Below are positions 43,213 to 46,449 of a stretch of DNA of 46,449 bases, piece after piece. Origin of the DNA: Absicoccus intestinalis (lineage in GTDB: Bacteria; Bacillota_I; Bacilli_A; Erysipelotrichales; Erysipelotrichaceae); contig NZ_JALBUS010000016.1 of the NCBI RefSeq assembly GCF_033971885.1, forward strand, positions 1 to 46,449, given 5' to 3'. The notes beneath the pieces are model-generated. The model saw nothing but the letters and a program-made list of their open reading frames with translations. It searched no databases and was not told the DNA's origin. Positions within the stretch are counted from its first letter, which is position 1, and the number at the start of each line of letters is the position of its first letter. A program made the translations under genes and the position numbers.

Positions 43213-43861
43213 CACTTGCCTTTAGTTTTGTCATCTTTTCATCCAATCGAGCACAAATTTCAGCGGCATCATACAAATCGGTAGCCATTTCTTCCAATCG
43301 TTCGGGGGAAAGATCTTTTTTATAACGTAGTTTGTGTTCCAACGTTGCCCAAAGATCCATCGCAATGGTACGAAATTGAACTTCTACTTTGATCCAACGT
43401 TTTTCATTTGCCAAAAAAATAGGGGTTTCAATGATCAAATGAAGGCTTCGATAGCCGTTCGGTTTGGGATGCGCAATATAGTCTTTCCTTTCAATTAAAT
43501 GCACATCATCTTGTTGAAGCAGCAATTCAGCCAACATATAGATATCATCCACAAAAGATCCAATGACACGAATGCCCGCAATATCAAATAAATTTTCTTG
43601 CATTGATTCAAGGGTAAGAGGTAAACCACGATTTTTAAGCTTTTTTACGATACTGGTTTGCGATTTGATACGAGTTTCGATATTTTCAATGGGATTTCGA
43701 TCATAATACATGGAAAATTGTTCATCCAAGACGCGAAATTTAGTTTCTACTTCTCGTAGTGCACAACGATAATAGGTCATCGTTTGACGATAAGGTAATG
43801 ATTTTTCTTCATAATCGTCGTCTAAACAAGATTTGAGTAATTCTTCTAATTCTTCATTCAT
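43187..43861 (-). CDS. relQ: Small alarmone (p)ppGpp synthetase RelQ
   Basis: A RelA/SpoT-domain small synthetase without hydrolase domain. Motifs: NLFDIAGIRVIGSFVDDIY (about 88-106), DYIAHPKPNGYRSLHLII (about 129-146), VEVQFRTIAMDLWATLEHKLRYK (about 163-185). 224 residues matches RelQ/YjbM, which makes (p)ppGpp as a tetramer under wall stress. It is the only head-on gene of the right arm. No Shine-Dalgarno; extended -10 TGTTAGAAT (43876-43868) ends six bases before the ATG, so the message may be leaderless. Confidence 0.93.
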   Translation of the reverse strand: MNEELEELLKSCLDDDYEEKSLPYRQTMTYYRCALREVETKFRVLDEQFSMYYDRNPIENIETRIKSQTSIVKKLKNRGLPLTLESMQENLFDIAGIRVIGSFVDDIYMLAELLLQQDDVHLIERKDYIAHPKPNGYRSLHLIIETPIFLANEKRWIKVEVQFRTIAMDLWATLEHKLRYKKDLSPERLEEMATDLYDAAEICARLDEKMTKLKASEKRHPILK

Positions 43862-43867
43862 ACTCTT

Positions 43868-43944
43868 ATTCTAACATACATCGAATACAAACAATATTGA
43901 CAAAAATAATGTCAATTAAAGGATAATAATAATTATGATATAAT
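43868..43944. promoter_or_regulatory. Divergent relQ/rsmG promoters with central inverted repeat
   Basis: Minus: TGTTAGAAT (43876-43868) for relQ. Plus: TGATATAAT (43936-43944) for rsmG. Both are extended -10 boxes very close to the start codons. Between them ATTGACA (43896-43902) and TGTCAAT (43910-43916) form a 7-7-7 inverted repeat that could be an operator. The repeat also looks like a pair of -35 boxes but at wrong distances. Confidence 0.5.
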
Positions 43945-43951
43945 GCTTACG

Positions 43952-44647
43952 ATGAATCGAGTAGAATTTCAATCCGCCTGTCAACGACAAGGCGTTGATG
44001 TCACAAACAAACAATTGGATCAATTGGAGCAATATCTTCATTTACTACAAGAGTGGAATCAAAAAATGAATTTGACCGCGATTGATGAAGAAGATCAAAT
44101 CTGGGAAAAACACTTTTATGATTGTGTGATTCCTTTTGCGAATGAAATGGGGGAAACACTTTGTGATGTGGGTTCAGGTGCTGGCTTTCCTGGTATCCCG
44201 GTCGCTATCGTTTATCCCCAATTTCATGTCACATTGGTTGAGCCACTTTTAAAGCGGTGTCGCTTTTTAGAAACGGTGAAACAAGAATTGGGATTGGATA
44301 TTCAAATTTGTAACGAAAGAGCCGAAGATTTCGCAAAGAAAAATCGGGCTCAATTTGATATTGTCACTTCCCGTGCTGTGGCTCGATTAACGATTTTATT
44401 GGAATTATGCATTCCTTTATTACGGGTGACAGGATCTTTTGTTGCTTTAAAAGGGAAGAATGCCGAAAACGAAGTAAACAATGCGAAAGTGGCCATGGAA
44501 ACGCTGAATGTGATCTTAAAAGATGAAAAAATTGTCCATGTTGCTGATGCTGATCATGTGAATTTATATTTTGAAAAAATGAAACCAACCTCAAAAAAAT
44601 ATCCAAGAGTGTATGGTCAAATTAAAAAGAAGCCTTTGGGAGAATAA
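43952..44647 (+). CDS. rsmG: 16S rRNA (guanine527-N7)-methyltransferase RsmG (GidB)
   Basis: RsmG methylates G527 of 16S rRNA (E. coli numbering) in the decoding region; loss causes low-level streptomycin resistance. The SAM-binding stretch LCDVGSGAGFPGIPVAIVYP is near residue 67, and SRAVARLTILLELC near 138. An ATG at 43943 overlaps the TATAAT, so the start is more likely the ATG at 43952-43954 (MNRVEFQSACQ), 231 residues. No Shine-Dalgarno. It leads rsmG-parA-parB, the standard near-origin cluster, without mnmG before it. Confidence 0.93.
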   Translation: MNRVEFQSACQRQGVDVTNKQLDQLEQYLHLLQEWNQKMNLTAIDEEDQIWEKHFYDCVIPFANEMGETLCDVGSGAGFPGIPVAIVYPQFHVTLVEPLLKRCRFLETVKQELGLDIQICNERAEDFAKKNRAQFDIVTSRAVARLTILLELCIPLLRVTGSFVALKGKNAENEVNNAKVAMETLNVILKDEKIVHVADADHVNLYFEKMKPTSKKYPRVYGQIKKKPLGE

Positions 44648-44649
44648 GT

Positions 44650-45423
44650 ATGGGAAAAGTTATTGCGATTGCCAATCAAAAGGGTGGTGTTGGCAAGACC
44701 ACAACAGCGATCAATCTATCGAGTGGTTTGTCCTATCGTGACAAACATGTTTTATTAGTGGATCTGGATCCACAAGCCAATGCTACACATGGTTTGTTAC
44801 GACCCGATGATGTATACGATAAAGATATTTATCAAGTATTGATGTCAGAGATTCCCATTGAAGATGCCATCATTCATAAAACAAAACCGCATTTGGATAT
44901 ATTACCTTCACATATTAGTTTAGCTGGGGCTGAATTGGTGATGGATAAAATTGAAAAGGGAAAAGAAGCTTTATTAAAAAAACAATTGGATGCCATTCGT
45001 GATCAATATGATTATATCATTATTGATTGTCCGCCAAGTTTAGGCTTGTTGACAACCAATGCATTGACTGTAGCGGATAGTGTATTGATTCCTGTACAAT
45101 GTGAATATTATGCATTGGAAGGTGTTACACAATTGTTTTTGACCATTCGTTTGGTTCAAAAAACTTATAATCCGAAATTACGAATTGAAGGTATTTTATT
45201 GACGATGTTTGATGTTCGTACACGATTGAGCGTAGAAGTTAGTCAAGAAGTTCGTAAAAATTTTATGAAGCAAGTTTATCAGATTGCGATTCCTCGAAAT
45301 GTGAAATTATCAGAAGCACCGAGTCGAAGTTTGAGTATTTTTGAATATGATGATAGTAGTGCAGGTGCCAAAGCATATAGACAATTAACGGAAGAATTGA
45401 TTGAACAAAACGAAAGCAGGTGA
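44650..45423 (+). CDS. parA: Chromosome partitioning ATPase ParA (Soj)
   Basis: A Walker-type ATPase that dimerises on DNA with ATP, is stimulated by ParB and in Bacillus also regulates DnaA. Deviant Walker A KGGVGKTTTAIN (residues 10-21), VDLDPQANATHG near 38, and IIIDCPPSLGLLT. 257 residues lacks an N-terminal HTH, so it is the small chromosomal Soj type. The start follows rsmG by two bases; GGGAG lies within the rsmG end. Its stop TGA is part of the parB ribosome binding site. Confidence 0.95.
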   Translation: MGKVIAIANQKGGVGKTTTAINLSSGLSYRDKHVLLVDLDPQANATHGLLRPDDVYDKDIYQVLMSEIPIEDAIIHKTKPHLDILPSHISLAGAELVMDKIEKGKEALLKKQLDAIRDQYDYIIIDCPPSLGLLTTNALTVADSVLIPVQCEYYALEGVTQLFLTIRLVQKTYNPKLRIEGILLTMFDVRTRLSVEVSQEVRKNFMKQVYQIAIPRNVKLSEAPSRSLSIFEYDDSSAGAKAYRQLTEELIEQNESR

Positions 45424-45428
45424 ACACA

Positions 45429-46295
45429 TTGAGTAAAGAAAGCAGTCGTCTAGGTCGTGGTTTGGATTCTTTGTTTGGGCAAGAAAATGTCACAAAGATC
45501 TTGGATGATATTGAAAACAATAACGAAGGACAAGAACAATTGATGATATCGGTTGATGAGATTCGTCCCAATCCGTATCAACCTCGTAAAGTTTTTGATA
45601 AAGAGGCACTACAAGAATTGAGTGAATCCATTCAACAACATGGCGTGTTTACACCCATTCTTGTCAAAAAGAGCATTTCTGGCTATGAATTAGTCACGGG
45701 TGAGCGTCGTTTGCGTGCTTCAAAGATGGCTGGTTTAGAAACGATTCCAGCCATTTTGGTTGATTTTGATGATCAACAAATGATGGAAATCGCATTGCTT
45801 GAAAATGTTCAACGTGAAGATCTGAACATCATTGAAGAAGCAAAAGCCTATGATCAATTGATCAAACGATTGAATTATACCCAAGAACAATTGGCGCATC
45901 GTATCGGAAAATCACGTGAACATATCACCAATACATTGCGTTTATTAAAACTACCAGAAGATGTACAAAATTATGTGGTGGCCAAACAATTAAGCATGGG
46001 GCATGTGCGTGCTTTATTGGGATTAAAAGATGAAGATACGATGCGTAAAGTTGCACGTCAAGCCATTGCCCAAGGAATGAGTGTTCGCAAGGTGGAACAG
46101 TTGGTAAAATCTATCAATGGAAAGAAAGTAGAAAAGCCAAAAGAGCCAAGTCTTTTTGTGAAAGAAGCTAAAAAACAATTGGAGGAATATTTTCAGACAT
46201 CGGTATCCATCAGTTCGCATAGTGTATCGATTCATTATGAAGATGAAGATGATCTAAATCGTTTATTAGATAAATTGGGATTGATCGAAAAGTAA
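45429..46295 (+). CDS. parB: Chromosome partitioning protein ParB (Spo0J)
   Basis: ParB is a CTP-dependent clamp that loads at parS, spreads and recruits SMC. The N-terminus has LGRGLDSLFG (ParA-stimulating patch), the CTP-binding region NPYQPRKVF, GERRLRASKMAG and ENVQREDLN, then an HTH (LAHRIGKSREHITNTLRLL) and a C-terminal dimerisation domain. A GTG at 45420 is in frame but belongs to AGGTG (45418-45422), six bases before TTG (45429-45431), so TTG is the likelier start (288 residues). The parS site in dnaX is its expected target. Confidence 0.95.
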   Translation: MSKESSRLGRGLDSLFGQENVTKILDDIENNNEGQEQLMISVDEIRPNPYQPRKVFDKEALQELSESIQQHGVFTPILVKKSISGYELVTGERRLRASKMAGLETIPAILVDFDDQQMMEIALLENVQREDLNIIEEAKAYDQLIKRLNYTQEQLAHRIGKSREHITNTLRLLKLPEDVQNYVVAKQLSMGHVRALLGLKDEDTMRKVARQAIAQGMSVRKVEQLVKSINGKKVEKPKEPSLFVKEAKKQLEEYFQTSVSISSHSVSIHYEDEDDLNRLLDKLGLIEK

Positions 46296-46324
46296 TACGG
46301 ATAGCACAATATCCGTATTTTTTT
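46295..46324 (+). terminator. Rho-independent terminator after parB
   Basis: ATACGGATA (46295-46303), loop GCACAA, TATCCGTAT (46310-46318), then a T-run that flows into the terminal repeat at 46323. It starts on the last base of the parB stop. Confidence 0.85.
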
Positions 46325-46449
46325 GCGTAGCGAATACCACGCGCTATGTGCGTGGTGGTAGACCTTTTAGTGTTAAAAAAGACAACCTCCTATACTACAA
46401 TGAATATGGCCCGCCAGCCGTAAACAAAATAATATAGGAGGTTGTCAAA
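46323..46449 (+). repeat. Right copy of 127-bp inverted terminal repeat; probable IS200/IS605-type left end
   Basis: Identical, base for base, to the reverse complement of 1-127. Read on the plus strand it begins TTGCGTAGC just after the parB terminator T-run and holds the same ACCACGC...GCGTGGT hairpin (46336-46356). It then has GACAACCTCCTATA (46381-46394) and TATAGGAGGTTGTC (46433-46446). The AGGAGG (46436-46441) would place a start codon right past the window end. Both copies point outward, so two such elements would flank the origin region, each inserted next to a T-rich terminator tail. Confidence 0.6.

Noticed and set aside
45804..45819. parS-like TGTTCAACGTGAAGAT in parB
   Set aside because: Three mismatches to the palindromic consensus; it encodes the conserved NVQRED motif, which explains the similarity.
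1..46449. CRISPR array, tRNA or rRNA genes, prophage
   Set aside because: No regularly spaced direct repeats, no cloverleaf or rRNA-like segments and no phage genes were seen.

Overview
The window is the replication-origin region of a low-GC Gram-positive (Bacillota) chromosome. dnaA, dnaN, recF, gyrB, gyrA, rpmH, rnpA, yidC, khpB (jag), rsmG, parA (soj) and parB (spo0J) are all here in a recognisable Bacillus-like arrangement. Wall teichoic acid genes, a serS T-box and a RelQ synthetase support Bacillota. Several features depart from Bacillus: no sporulation genes or noc, no mnmE/mnmG between khpB and rsmG, no ebfC between dnaX and recR, and a short 4.5S-type SRP RNA. An Erysipelotrichia-like organism is my best guess, but that is inference.

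Layout. oriC is bipartite: a DnaA-box cluster upstream of dnaA (about 24554-24839) and a second one with a possible DnaA-trio element between dnaA and dnaN (23048-23165). Genes left of oriC run almost entirely on the minus strand and genes to the right on the plus strand, co-oriented with replication. The only three head-on genes (rodA/ftsW-like, CYTH, relQ) each overlap a convergent neighbour tail to tail. Left arm, moving away from oriC: dnaA, dnaN; S4 protein, recF, gyrB, gyrA; T-box then serS; SRP RNA; tadA; dnaX (with a perfect parS inside), recR; a 478-bp AT-rich spacer full of TCATAT/ATATGA repeats; an HTH plus coiled-coil protein; CYTH protein; nadK; rodA/ftsW; and the mutS-mutL-miaA-dagK-corC operon. 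Right arm: femX; rpmH-rnpA-yidC-khpB; pth-mfd-rqcP-nudix-HD; ywiB-argS-rpoE; a teichoic-acid block (tagG, tagH, tagD and three CDP-glycerol transferases, one fused to a GT2 domain); relQ; rsmG-parA-parB.

The two window ends are a perfect 127-bp inverted repeat. It resembles the left end of an IS200/IS605-type element, with a hairpin that would sequester the transposase ribosome binding site. The exact 127-bp length also suggests an assembly break at a k-mer of that size.

Most notable observations: (1) the TCATAT/ATATGA array upstream of an HTH plus coiled-coil gene, whose architecture recalls RacA or KfrA; (2) four genes, including dnaA and mutS, with a -10 box 6-7 bases before the ATG and no Shine-Dalgarno, suggesting leaderless mRNAs; (3) a palindromic bidirectional terminator that gives two unrelated proteins nearly the same C-terminus; (4) natural residues at quinolone-resistance positions in both GyrA and GyrB; (5) a seryl-tRNA synthetase whose motif 3 is unlike the usual bacterial one; (6) a perfect parS inside dnaX.
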